Shown here one piece after another: positions 18,609 to 27,030 of a stretch of DNA of 64,000 bases. The notes under the pieces were generated by a model. The model had not been told where the DNA came from. It did no database searches and was given only the letters and a program-made list of their open reading frames with translations. Made by a program: the position numbers and the translations under genes. The stretch spans positions 1 through 64,000 of the forward strand of contig CAJWLL010000005.1 in the NCBI GenBank assembly GCA_913043275.1, written 5' to 3'. The first letter of the stretch is position 1. The number at the start of each line of letters is the position of its first letter. Source of the DNA: an uncultured Flavobacteriaceae bacterium (GTDB lineage: Bacteria; Bacteroidota; Bacteroidia; Flavobacteriales; Flavobacteriaceae).

Positions 18609-18618
18609 TCCCCCCAAA

Positions 18619-19632
18619 GTGAGTCAAAAAAAAACCTCTTACCGAAAAGATTTATTTCTAGTTTTAAAAGGGATTGCAATGGGAGCTGCCAATAAGGTTC
18701 CCGGCGTGTCGGGAGGCATCGTTGCATTCGTGGCCGGGTTTTATGAAGAGTTGATTTATTCCCTCCAGAAAATCAATCTAAAAGCATTGACGATTTTGAT
18801 CCGCAGAGGGTGGCGTCCCTTTTACCAATACACCAATGGTCGTTTTTTGGTCTTGCTTTTTTCTGGAGTCATCATCAGCTATTTTAGTGTCTCTTTAGCT
18901 TTAGATTATTTAATAAAAAATTTTGAAATGCAGGTTTTGGGGATCTTTTTTGGTATGATCCTCGCTTCCCTCTATTTCGTTTACTTTCAGTTGGAAAAAT
19001 GGAATTTAAAAACATTCTTCTTTTTTCTAATTGGATTGTCCATAGGATTGATCATTATGCTCTCCAAACCCTCCTCTGAGAATGACGGTCTCCTGTTTGT
19101 TCTTATTTGTGGAATCATCAGTGTTTCCGGTATGACACTTCCCGGCTTATCAGGTTCTTTTCTGTTGCTTTTACTGGGCAACTACACCCTTTTATTGGTC
19201 GATGCAGTCAATGCAATTTATTATACCCTTACCGATGTGATTCAATTCAACTTCAATTTTTTGGAAGATCATTCCCGAATGAAGCTACTGCAATTGGCCG
19301 TGATTTTTACCGTCGGATCCATAGTAGGGCTGGTTATGTTCTCAAATGTATTGAGTTTTGTTTTAAAGAAATTCAAACAAGTGACACTGGCGACCATTAT
19401 AGGTTTTATCGCAGGTTCACTGGGGGTAACTTGGCCCTGGAGAAACGAGGTTTTTCTGAAGGAAAATGCGGGAGAAGTGCTTTACAACAGCGTAGGCAAT
19501 CCGATCATTCAATATTATGATTACTACTTGCCTGATTTTTTGAACACTAATTTTTGGTTCATCACATTATTTATACTTTTAGGAATATTAATTGTTAGCT
19601 TATTGGAAAAATATGGAGTCCAAAAAAAGTAA
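18619..19632 (+). CDS. DUF368 membrane protein, second tandem copy
   Basis: A 337-residue paralogue of the preceding gene. It starts at GTG (18619, VSQKKTSYRK) ten bases after the first stop; the same frame is open back to 18421 but this extension lies over the first gene and has no homology. The half-motifs are MGAANKVPGVSGGIVAF and MTLPGLSGSFLLLLLG. It is slightly longer than copy one, with a soluble insertion before the last helix. The ending overlaps the aroE start by 20 bases, so the two DUF368 genes and aroE form one unit. A homodimer or heterodimer of the copies is possible. Confidence 0.88.
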   Translation: MSQKKTSYRKDLFLVLKGIAMGAANKVPGVSGGIVAFVAGFYEELIYSLQKINLKALTILIRRGWRPFYQYTNGRFLVLLFSGVIISYFSVSLALDYLIKNFEMQVLGIFFGMILASLYFVYFQLEKWNLKTFFFFLIGLSIGLIIMLSKPSSENDGLLFVLICGIISVSGMTLPGLSGSFLLLLLGNYTLLLVDAVNAIYYTLTDVIQFNFNFLEDHSRMKLLQLAVIFTVGSIVGLVMFSNVLSFVLKKFKQVTLATIIGFIAGSLGVTWPWRNEVFLKENAGEVLYNSVGNPIIQYYDYYLPDFLNTNFWFITLFILLGILIVSLLEKYGVQKK

Positions 19633-20365
19633 CACCAAACGTTATGGCTTGATAGGACGGAATATAGCCTATTCTTTTTCGAGAGGTTATTTCAAACAAA
19701 AGTTCGAAACCGAAAATTTGTACTACTGCAGTTATGAGAACTTTGATTTAAAGCAAATCGAAGAACTAACAAAAGTTTTCTCTCAAAAGAACATTTGCGG
19801 TCTTAATGTCACCACCCCATACAAAAGAGAAGTATTGCATTTTTTAGATCACCTATCCCCAACTGCAAAAAAAATGGATGCAGTAAATACGATAAAATTT
19901 CATGAGGACGGAAGCATTAGTGGGCACAACACCGATGTATATGGGTTTGAAAAATCCCTTTTAGAAATTATCAGCAAATGCCCTAAAAAAGCATTGATTA
20001 TAGGCACTGGTGGAGCTTCCTCAGCAGTGGCTTATGTCATGGAGAAGTTGAAAATAAAATTTTCCCACATATCTAGAAGAGAGGGGATAAATTCTATAAA
20101 TTACTCAGCCATTGATGAAATAATTATCAAAGAGCATCAGTTAATAATAAATGCTTCCCCCGTTGGAACATTTCCCGAAATTGAAAAAGCTCCAGAACTA
20201 CCTTACCAATTCTTAACACAAGATCATATCCTATACGACCTCATATATAACCCCAGCGAAACACGTTTTCTGAGTGAGGGAAGAAAAAGAGGGTGTAAAA
20301 TCTTAAACGGACAAAAAATGCTGGAATACCAGGCTGAAAAGTCTTGGGACATTTGGAATCAATAG
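19613..20365 (+). CDS. aroE: shikimate dehydrogenase
   Basis: AroE reduces 3-dehydroshikimate to shikimate with NADPH in the common aromatic pathway. The chosen ATG (19613) gives 250 residues beginning MESKKSNTKRYGLIG; the frame upstream is inside the DUF368 gene. Shikimate-binding residues are present in the SFS triplet (21-23) and NVTTPYKREV, where the Lys is catalytic; the NADP loop is GTGGASSAVAYV. The NRT motif that reads NADP phosphate in many AroE proteins is replaced by HISRREG. Co-transcription with wall-lipid transporters has no obvious metabolic meaning. Confidence 0.93.
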   Translation: MESKKSNTKRYGLIGRNIAYSFSRGYFKQKFETENLYYCSYENFDLKQIEELTKVFSQKNICGLNVTTPYKREVLHFLDHLSPTAKKMDAVNTIKFHEDGSISGHNTDVYGFEKSLLEIISKCPKKALIIGTGGASSAVAYVMEKLKIKFSHISRREGINSINYSAIDEIIIKEHQLIINASPVGTFPEIEKAPELPYQFLTQDHILYDLIYNPSETRFLSEGRKRGCKILNGQKMLEYQAEKSWDIWNQ

Positions 20366-20423
20366 GTAGACATTTTTTTTTTTTGTAAATTTTAGAAATT
20401 TTTTATTACAAACATTACCTGAT

Positions 20424-22406
20424 ATGGCAAATATAAAAGATAAAGCCAATGATCCTCAGGAAGAGAAAAAAGTTAAATCGTCAGAAACGATTAATCCTCC
20501 TAAAGGTGACTCTAAAGAAAATAAGTCTCCATCCAAAATGGAAACTGATGTAGACAATCGAAAAGATTTAGTCCTGGAAAATGAGGGTGAAAAAAAATCC
20601 GAAACCATAGAGGAGGAAAAGAAAGACTTTAGTCAAATGAGTTTAATCGAACTGGTTGAAGATCTACAAAAAAAAATTAAAAATGAACGATGGTTTATCA
20701 ATGATAAATACATCAAGGAAATTATCAATACATTCAATGTAAATTTCAAGTCGGAAATTCATAAAAAAAAGGAAGCTTTCATGAATGAAGGAGGAAATGA
20801 AATTGATTTTTATTTTAATCCTGAATACAAAAAAGTTTTTGATCAAGCTGTCCGTGAATTCAAAAAAAATAAACGAACCTATTATCAAGAAAGAGAACAA
20901 TCACAAAAACTCAATCTTGATCGAAAGTTAGAGATCATTGAGAGTTTAAAAGAACTAATCAATATTGATGAAAACATCAATACTTCATATAAAAAATTCA
21001 AAAACCTACAGGAAATCTGGCATAAGACCGGACCTGTACCAAGAACACAAAGTAACAACATTTGGCAAACCTTTAAACACCATACTGAAATATTTTATGA
21101 TTTTCTTCACTTGAATCGAGAATTAAGAGATTTGGATTTTAAGCGCAATTATGAAGAGAAAACTAAAATCATCAAACAGACAGAAGCACTTTCCAAAATA
21201 CCTGATATACTAAAAGCGTCTCGTGAACTCAATACCCTACACAGGTTGTGGAAGAACGATCTGGGCCCGGTTGCCAAAGAAAATAGAGAAGAATTATGGG
21301 ATCGTTTTAAAGCTGCCAGTCAAAAAATTCACGCCAGAAGACAAGAGTTTGACAAAGAATATGACAATATTCTGGAAGAAAACCTCAATAAAAAGAAATC
21401 GATTTTGAACAAAATGGAGGAGATCAAAAATAATCCCCCACAAAATCATAATAAATGGCGAAAAACAATTGAAGAGTTCAATAAAATGAGGGAAGAGTTT
21501 CAATCAATTGGTCAGGTAACAAAAAAACAAAGCAAAGCACAATGGACTAAATTTAGGGAAATTAGCAGACAAATCAATCGGGAAAAGAATCAATTTTACA
21601 AATTTCAAAAAGCGGAGCAAAAAAAGAATATTGATCTAAAGAAAGCCTTGATTAATGAGGTGAAAGAAATCTTAGAGAATGACAATTGGAGAAGTTCTAG
21701 TGATCGAATGAAAAACATTCAAAAAGACTGGAGGACAACTGGATTTATTCCGCGAAAGTTATCCAATGAGCTTTGGCAAGAGTTTCGTGACCAATGCAAT
21801 CTTTATTTCGAACGTATCAAATCTAATTTTCAAAGAATAAATAAAAGTGAGCTAAGTGCTTATCAAAAGAAACAAGATTTTATAAAAGGTATAGAAAGTT
21901 TTCAAATACCTCCCGAATTAGAAACCTTTATAGAGTTTTTCAATTACCAATGGAAAGAATACGTTGAGTTGGGTGAGTTGACAGGCAATACGAATACAAA
22001 AAGTATTGAAAACTTTAATAGAGCATTCTTCAATCTGATAGACAAATCGGATATGGAAAAAAGTATAAAGCCAGAAGCTAAAAACCACATTCGTTTTTCC
22101 ATCATCAAAGAGGATGAAAATGAACTATCTCGAGAAATTATAAATATTAAAAGTGTTATTGAAGAATTCAATGCGGAAGCAAGACAGCTAGAAAACAATC
22201 TCGATTATTTTTCAAATTCTAGCTCTGAAAATCCCCTTTTTATAGATGTTACTTCCAAGTTAGATCAACTCAAATCTGATATCGAAAAGCAGAAAGAACA
22301 ATTGTTCAGTTATAGAAAACTAAAAAGAGAAATGGCCTCAAGAAATGCATCGGTTGAAGAGGAATCTATCGAAAGCGATGGAGAAGATGGGAGGACTGAG
22401 GCCTAG
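20424..22406 (+). CDS. long DUF349 repeat protein
   Basis: A 660-residue, highly charged cytoplasmic protein. Residues 1-70 are a low-complexity Lys/Glu/Pro region. From about 130 to 500 there are at least four to five DUF349 repeats of about 75 residues, each with the core LQEIWHKTGPVPR / LHRLWKNDLGPVAKE / REEFQSIGQVTKK / IQKDWRTTGFIPRKLSNELWQEF pattern, and the C-terminus is a coiled coil ending in an acidic tail. The function of DUF349 is not established; nucleic acid or ribosome binding is often suspected. A hairpin terminator overlaps the stop. Confidence 0.88.
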   Translation: MANIKDKANDPQEEKKVKSSETINPPKGDSKENKSPSKMETDVDNRKDLVLENEGEKKSETIEEEKKDFSQMSLIELVEDLQKKIKNERWFINDKYIKEIINTFNVNFKSEIHKKKEAFMNEGGNEIDFYFNPEYKKVFDQAVREFKKNKRTYYQEREQSQKLNLDRKLEIIESLKELINIDENINTSYKKFKNLQEIWHKTGPVPRTQSNNIWQTFKHHTEIFYDFLHLNRELRDLDFKRNYEEKTKIIKQTEALSKIPDILKASRELNTLHRLWKNDLGPVAKENREELWDRFKAASQKIHARRQEFDKEYDNILEENLNKKKSILNKMEEIKNNPPQNHNKWRKTIEEFNKMREEFQSIGQVTKKQSKAQWTKFREISRQINREKNQFYKFQKAEQKKNIDLKKALINEVKEILENDNWRSSSDRMKNIQKDWRTTGFIPRKLSNELWQEFRDQCNLYFERIKSNFQRINKSELSAYQKKQDFIKGIESFQIPPELETFIEFFNYQWKEYVELGELTGNTNTKSIENFNRAFFNLIDKSDMEKSIKPEAKNHIRFSIIKEDENELSREIINIKSVIEEFNAEARQLENNLDYFSNSSSENPLFIDVTSKLDQLKSDIEKQKEQLFSYRKLKREMASRNASVEEESIESDGEDGRTEA

Positions 22407-22422
22407 GTCAGTCTTTTTTTTT
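22394..22422 (+). terminator. terminator of the DUF349 gene, overlapping the ends of both convergent genes
   Basis: GACTGA (22394-22399) and TCAGTC (22408-22413) pair around an eight-base GGCCTAGG loop, followed by nine T on the plus strand. The hairpin covers the TAG of the DUF349 gene and the stop codon of mazG. No T tract is present for the minus strand, so it acts on plus-strand transcripts only. Confidence 0.7.
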
Positions 22423-23184
22423 AGCCTCCTGCCATAAAACCTCCATTTCTTCAATACTTAAATCACTGATTTTTCTTTGGGATTCTTTGGCTTTTTCCTC
22501 AACATATTCGAACCGTCTTATGAATTTTTTATTTGTGCGTTCCAATGCATTTTCTGGATTAACCTTGAGAAATCGTGCATAATTGACAAGTGAAAAAATC
22601 ACATCGCCTAGTTCCAACTCCATTTTGTTTGAATCTCCGACATCTATTTCAGCGCTGAGTTCGTCCAACTCCTCTTTGACCTTTTCCAATACAGATTCCT
22701 TTTTATCCCAATCAAAACCTACGCCGGAAACCTTATCCTGAATTCGAGATGCCTTGACCAAAGCAGGGAGGCTTTTGGGAACTCCTTCCAAAACGCTTTT
22801 CTTACCCTCATTCAACTTGATATCTTCCCAGTTTTTGACCACTTGTTCTGCATCTTCTACATTGGTTTCACCATAGATGTGTGGATGTCGGTGGATTAGT
22901 TTATCAGCGATTTGATTCGCAACATCGGCTATATCAAAAGACTTATTTTCACTGCCTATTTTGGAATAAAAAATAATATGAAGGAGAAGATCCCCAAGTT
23001 CCTTTTTGATTTCCTCCAAATCATTATCTAAAATGGCATCTCCCAATTCATAGGTCTCCTCTATTGTCAAATGGCGAAGGGTCTCAAAAGTCTGTTTGCG
23101 ATCCCAAGGACATTTTTCCCTGAGTTCATCCATAATGTCAAGCAAACGCTCGAAAGCCTGAAGTTGTGCTGTTCTCGATCCCAT
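22408..23184 (-). CDS. mazG: nucleoside triphosphate pyrophosphohydrolase MazG
   Basis: MazG hydrolyses nucleoside triphosphates to monophosphates and pyrophosphate, which removes damaged or excess nucleotides. The 258-residue protein has two all-alpha MazG domains; the first carries the metal-binding EETYELGDAI and KKELGDLLLHIIF (ExxE...ExxD) pattern, preceded by CPWDRKQT, and the second has ELELGDVIFSLVNYARF. The length matches the E. coli type. It lies one codon after DUF5606 and is the last gene of the ruvX-def-DUF5606-mazG unit. Confidence 0.93.
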   Translation of the reverse strand: MGSRTAQLQAFERLLDIMDELREKCPWDRKQTFETLRHLTIEETYELGDAILDNDLEEIKKELGDLLLHIIFYSKIGSENKSFDIADVANQIADKLIHRHPHIYGETNVEDAEQVVKNWEDIKLNEGKKSVLEGVPKSLPALVKASRIQDKVSGVGFDWDKKESVLEKVKEELDELSAEIDVGDSNKMELELGDVIFSLVNYARFLKVNPENALERTNKKFIRRFEYVEEKAKESQRKISDLSIEEMEVLWQEAKKKD

Positions 23185-23622
23185 TTATGCTTCCCCAGTA
23201 CTGGAGGGCTTTTCCTCCTTTGTCAGGTCAAATTTTAATTCGTTTGAATCCAACAGAAGATTGTACCACTGTATGATTTTCTTGATGTCGCTTACATAGA
23301 CACGGTCTTCATCATAGTCTTGGAAAACCTCAAAAAAATAAGCCTCCAATTCATCTTTGGAAGATTTCGGTTTTACCCGAGCGGGTTGACCTTTTTCCAA
23401 CTGAAACATTCTCTCAAAAATGTCACCTAAAGGCATTTCATCCTTCAAACCGAACACCCTGATTTCTGACAATACATTTATTTGTTGTCCCAAATTGGTG
23501 ACAATTTTCTTTTGGTCGGTCAGTGCGGTCGCGATCACACCCGTTCGGGTTTGGGCGATCATTCGAAATAGTCCAGTTTTCCCTGAAATAGTTAATATTT
23601 TATCTAGATTAAATTCACTCAT
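23185..23622 (-). CDS. DUF5606 protein
   Basis: The 145-residue product matches the Bacteroidota DUF5606 family in its opening MSEFNLDKILTISGKTGLF-type stretch and in the ARVKPKSSKDELEAYFFEV core. It has no signal sequence or membrane segment and should be cytoplasmic. The N-terminal half looks like a small beta barrel and the C-terminal part is helical and acidic. No function is known to me. The start overlaps the end of def by four bases and the end abuts mazG, so it is expressed with peptide deformylase and RuvX. Confidence 0.87.
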   Translation of the reverse strand: MSEFNLDKILTISGKTGLFRMIAQTRTGVIATALTDQKKIVTNLGQQINVLSEIRVFGLKDEMPLGDIFERMFQLEKGQPARVKPKSSKDELEAYFFEVFQDYDEDRVYVSDIKKIIQWYNLLLDSNELKFDLTKEEKPSSTGEA

Positions 23623-24209
23623 TTTCTTATTTTTTTGGCCGAAAAATGCATTTTGTAATCGGGATCTATATTTCCATTACTGATGTTATTCAATTTACCC
23701 TTTAATAATCTTTTTTTAAGTGGAGTGAGTTTATCAGTAAACAAAATGCCTTCAATATGATCATACTCGTGTTGCACAATCCGAGCAGACAACCCATTCA
23801 AAGTCAAAGTTTTTTCCTTTAATTGCTCATCAAAAAAATGTATTGTGATTTCCTCCTTTCTGGAAACATCCTCTCTAATGTTGGGGATACTAAGACAACC
23901 CTCTTTAAAATCCCATTCTTCGCCAGTCTCCTCTAGAATAATTGGATTGATAAAAACCTGTTTAAAATCTTTTAATACTTCAACCTCCTCCAAGGCCAAT
24001 TCCTCATCTTGGGCAAAAGGAGAGGCATCAATCACAAACAATCTAATTGATTCTCCAACTTGTGGAGCGGCTAAGCCCACCCCGTTTGCGTTATACATAG
24101 TTTTCCACATATCAGCAATCAGCTTTTCCATATTGGGATCCTCGGTATTCACAGCAGAAGCCTTTACTTTTAAAACACTAGACCCATATGCCACTATCGG
24201 TAAAATCAT
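23619..24209 (-). CDS. def: peptide deformylase
   Basis: Def removes the formyl group from the initiator methionine of new proteins. The 196-residue protein has all three metal/active-site motifs: GVGLAAPQ (43-50), EGCLS with the metal ligand Cys 105, and QHEYDH with His 147, Glu 148 and His 151. The start at ATG overlaps the ruvX stop by four bases. The acidic insertion FAQDEELALEEVEVLKDF (about 65-82) is a loop commonly found in Bacteroidota deformylases. Confidence 0.96.
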   Translation of the reverse strand: MILPIVAYGSSVLKVKASAVNTEDPNMEKLIADMWKTMYNANGVGLAAPQVGESIRLFVIDASPFAQDEELALEEVEVLKDFKQVFINPIILEETGEEWDFKEGCLSIPNIREDVSRKEEITIHFFDEQLKEKTLTLNGLSARIVQHEYDHIEGILFTDKLTPLKKRLLKGKLNNISNGNIDPDYKMHFSAKKIRK

Positions 24210-24631
24210 AATACTGGTTTAGAATTTGATGTCAAATATGATTGTAAAATTAAGGTTGCACTGATTTCGTCAATGACTCCCTTGTCTTTTCTTATCTTCT
24301 TCTTCGCCCCTGTTTGAATGAGACTATTAAAAGACATTTTTGACGTAAATCGCTCGTCTTGGCGGACAACAACCACCTTTGGAAATGATTTTTTTAATTG
24401 ACGAATAAAAACTAGGATATCCTCTTCTACCTTGGATTGACTTCCATCTTTCTGTTTGGGTTGTCCTACAACAAACTTTTCAACAGGAGTTTCTTTTTGA
24501 TAATCACTAAGTAAGGACAGGGCCTTTTGGGTCGCTACAGTGGTCAATCCACTAGCGATGATTTGTCCAGAATCAGTATGTGCCAATCCCGTTCGTTTTT
24601 TTCCGAAATCAATTCCTATTAAGACCCCCAT
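24206..24631 (-). CDS. ruvX: RuvX/YqgF Holliday junction resolvase-like nuclease
   Basis: The product of 141 residues has the RNase H-like fold of the YqgF family, which processes pre-16S rRNA 5' ends and can act on Holliday junctions. The start at ATG 24631 gives MGVLIGIDFGKKRTGLAHTD with the first catalytic Asp; the FVVGQPKQKDGSQ and VVRQDERFTS segments carry the other acidic residues. A longer open frame to 24796 is not conserved in character and would run into the dapD promoter region. It heads the four-gene minus unit with def, DUF5606 and mazG. Confidence 0.93.
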   Translation of the reverse strand: MGVLIGIDFGKKRTGLAHTDSGQIIASGLTTVATQKALSLLSDYQKETPVEKFVVGQPKQKDGSQSKVEEDILVFIRQLKKSFPKVVVVRQDERFTSKMSFNSLIQTGAKKKIRKDKGVIDEISATLILQSYLTSNSKPVL

Positions 24632-24713
24632 TGTGTTTGCAAATATACTTTTTTTGAGAAGACAATTATGGCGATTAAAACTACTGAATTGAGTATTTTT
24701 GAAAAAAAATAAT

Positions 24714-25520
24714 ATGCAAAGTATCATAGCCTCTGCTTGGGAAGATCGATCAATACTCGAAAAAAGTGAGACCCAGGAAGCCATTAGAGAAATCATTAAT
24801 CAATTAGACACTGGAAAAATACGAGTGGCCAGTCCTACCGATAGGGGTTGGCAGGTAAACGAATGGATCAAAAAAGCGGTAGTGCTCTACTTCCTAATCC
24901 AAAAGATGGAAACCTTGGAAGTGGGCCCCATGGAGTTTCATGACAAAATGCCCCTCAAAAAAGGTTATAAGGATAAAGGCATACGGGTTGTTCCCCATGC
25001 CATTGCGCGACACGGGGCTTATATTTCCAGTGGGGTTATTCTCATGCCCAGCTATGTCAACATCGGTGCTTATGTAGATGCTGGAACAATGGTGGATACT
25101 TGGGCTACAGTGGGTAGTTGCGCTCAAATTGGAAAAAATGTACACCTCAGTGGTGGTGTGGGTATCGGAGGTGTTTTGGAACCCCTTCAGGCCGCACCGG
25201 TAATCGTAGAGGACAATGCTTTTATTGGATCAAGATGTATTGTAGTAGAAGGAGCCCGAATCGGAAAAGAAGCCGTGTTGGGTGCCAATGTGGTCATCAC
25301 AGCCTCAACCAAAATCATTGATGTTTCTGGGGGAAGCGCCTTCGAATACCGCGGCGAGGTACCCGAAAGATCAGTGGTTATTCCCGGAAGTTACACCAAA
25401 ACTTTTCCCGCAGGAAACTATCAGGTACCTTGTGCTTTGATAATTGGTCAAAGAAAAGAAAGCACAGATAAAAAAACCTCTTTGAACAATGCACTGAGAG
25501 AAAATAATGTAGCCGTTTAG
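24714..25520 (+). CDS. dapD: 2,3,4,5-tetrahydropyridine-2,6-dicarboxylate N-succinyltransferase
   Basis: DapD adds a succinyl group in the succinylase branch of diaminopimelate/lysine synthesis; lysA (35054) acts at the end of this pathway. The 268-residue protein (ATG at 24714, MQSIIASAWEDRS) has a helical N-terminal domain and a left-handed beta helix made of hexapeptide repeats (about 105-215: GVILMPSYVNIGAYVDAGTM, GSRCIVVEGARIGKEAVLGA). A TATTTTTG element at 24694-24701 could be its promoter, though a -33 TTG is missing. The glycosyltransferase gene follows after 12 bases. Confidence 0.95.
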   Translation: MQSIIASAWEDRSILEKSETQEAIREIINQLDTGKIRVASPTDRGWQVNEWIKKAVVLYFLIQKMETLEVGPMEFHDKMPLKKGYKDKGIRVVPHAIARHGAYISSGVILMPSYVNIGAYVDAGTMVDTWATVGSCAQIGKNVHLSGGVGIGGVLEPLQAAPVIVEDNAFIGSRCIVVEGARIGKEAVLGANVVITASTKIIDVSGGSAFEYRGEVPERSVVIPGSYTKTFPAGNYQVPCALIIGQRKESTDKKTSLNNALRENNVAV

Positions 25521-25532
25521 GTTCTTTAAGAT

Positions 25533-26441
25533 ATGTCCAATCTCTCTATTGTTATCGTCAATTACCGTTCTTGGTCTAAATTGGAGGGCTGCTTATTGAG
25601 TCTTGACCAAAAAAGAGAAAAAGAAAAAAAGGTAATCGTCGTTGACAACCATTCCAACGATGGACTAATACAGGGGTTTATCAAAAAATTTCCTTGGGTA
25701 GATTGGATTAAAAACGATACCAATGCAGGTTTTGCTGCGGCCTGTAATCTCGGGGCTCAAAACACTTCAACCCCTTGGCTGTTGTTTCTCAATCCCGATA
25801 CCCGAATGCCTAAGGACTGTTTGGAGACTTTGATCCCTTATTGTGATCAACATCCCGAATTTCATTTGATCACCATAAAACAAATGAGTGAAAGCGGAGA
25901 AAACACCCACCCCTATGGTATTTTTCCCAATGTATGGAACAGTAGCGGACTACTGCGGTCTTTTGAACGATTGATTTTCTATCCCAACCAAACCAAAAAG
26001 GCAATGGCAAAAAATCCCATCGCCTTTCCGCATTGGATTTCTGGTTCCTTTGTTTTACTGCGCAAGGAACATTTTGATCTTATTGGGGGTTGGGACGAAA
26101 GATTTTGGATGTATTGCGAAGATATAGATTTATCCAAAAGGGCTGCAGAAAAAAAACTCAGTAGGGTGCTACTCAACGAATGGGAATGCCTTCACTCTCA
26201 TGGGGTTTCATCTAGGAGTAATTTAAAAACCAAAATCATGACCAAGGCAGAGTTAATTAAATCTAAGCATTTTTACATCGAAAAACATTTTAGAGGAAAA
26301 AATAAAAAATGGGCACACCAATGGTTGAAGTTCCACAAGATGATTGAATTGTATTTGTTGAGCTTTATCGACACATCCAAAATTAAGACACTTAAAATAT
26401 TAATCCCTTTTTGGCGTGAATTGTTTTCTAAGGAATTTTAA
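25533..26441 (+). CDS. GT2-family glycosyltransferase
   Basis: A 302-residue GT-A fold enzyme that should transfer a sugar, often rhamnose, from a nucleotide donor to a cell-surface polymer. The N-terminus SIVIVNYRSW is typical, followed by VVDNHSNDG, NAGFAAACNLG and the FLNPDT metal-binding triad near residue 92, the WISGSFVLLRKEHFDLIGGWDERFWMY acceptor region and the catalytic EDIDLSKRA. No membrane segment is seen except a possible amphipathic C-terminus. The acceptor is unknown; the position between dapD and tsaC does not tell it. Confidence 0.9.
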   Translation: MSNLSIVIVNYRSWSKLEGCLLSLDQKREKEKKVIVVDNHSNDGLIQGFIKKFPWVDWIKNDTNAGFAAACNLGAQNTSTPWLLFLNPDTRMPKDCLETLIPYCDQHPEFHLITIKQMSESGENTHPYGIFPNVWNSSGLLRSFERLIFYPNQTKKAMAKNPIAFPHWISGSFVLLRKEHFDLIGGWDERFWMYCEDIDLSKRAAEKKLSRVLLNEWECLHSHGVSSRSNLKTKIMTKAELIKSKHFYIEKHFRGKNKKWAHQWLKFHKMIELYLLSFIDTSKIKTLKILIPFWRELFSKEF

Positions 26442-26443
26442 TA

Positions 26444-26474
26444 TTGATCAAGCTGAGAGAAAGCACTATTTTTG
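26444..26474 (+). promoter_or_regulatory. promoter of tsaC
   Basis: TTG at 26444-26446, 20 bases, then TATTTTTG at 26467-26474, a full match to the Bacteroidota consensus. It lies within a longer open frame, which supports the ATG at 26483, eight bases downstream, as the real start. Confidence 0.6.
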
Positions 26475-26482
26475 TTTCATCA

Positions 26483-27028
26483 ATGGAAGAAAAAATCAAA
26501 ATACTGGAAACCGGTCGGCTACTTCTTGCCCCTACCGACACCATATGGGGCATACTTTGTGACGCCACAAACCCCTCGGCAGTGGACAAAGTCTATGATT
26601 TAAAAAAAAGACCTGATAGCAAAGCCATGGTATGTATGGTAGCTGATCTGGAGATGCTACAAAAACACATCGATGATTTACCCGAAAAACTGGATCATTA
26701 CATCAATGACCAAAGACCAACTACTGTCATTTACAACAACCCCAAAGGTATTGCACAAAATGCCATTAGCCAAGAAAATACAGTAGCCATTAGAATAGTA
26801 AACCATCAATTTTGCACTCCCTTAATCAAGGCATTTGGAAAACCTTTGATTTCCACTTCTGCCAACATCAGCGGTGCTCCACACCCTAAGAGATTCTCAG
26901 ATATTTCCCAGGAAATTATAATTGGAGTTGACCATGTTATTGAGATCGACACAGATAAAATCAACCCCCAACCTTCACGAATCATAAAAATTGAAGCTAC
27001 AGGGGAAATCTCCCTTTTGAGGGCCTGA
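26483..27028 (+). CDS. tsaC: L-threonylcarbamoyladenylate synthase (YrdC/Sua5 family)
   Basis: The enzyme makes threonylcarbamoyl-AMP from threonine, bicarbonate and ATP for the t6A37 modification of tRNAs that read ANN codons. The 181-residue product has the conserved PTDTIWGILCDA (near residues 17-28), KKRPDSKAMV with its ATP-binding KRP, and the STSANISG motif. A TTG start at 26444 would add 13 residues, but it is part of the promoter. No C-terminal Sua5 domain follows, so it is the short YrdC form. The cca gene follows after two bases. Confidence 0.93.
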   Translation: MEEKIKILETGRLLLAPTDTIWGILCDATNPSAVDKVYDLKKRPDSKAMVCMVADLEMLQKHIDDLPEKLDHYINDQRPTTVIYNNPKGIAQNAISQENTVAIRIVNHQFCTPLIKAFGKPLISTSANISGAPHPKRFSDISQEIIIGVDHVIEIDTDKINPQPSRIIKIEATGEISLLRA

Positions 27029-27030
27029 TC

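Noticed and set aside
18421-18618. In-frame N-terminal extension of the second DUF368 gene over the end of the first, which could hint at a frameshifted fusion
   Set aside because: The extension reads another frame of the first gene, lacks homology, and a GTG ten bases after the first stop gives a normal family N-terminus.
24632-24796. N-terminal extension of ruvX by 55 residues
   Set aside because: The family's conserved start MGVLIGIDFG begins at 24631, and the extension overlaps the beginning of dapD on the other strand.
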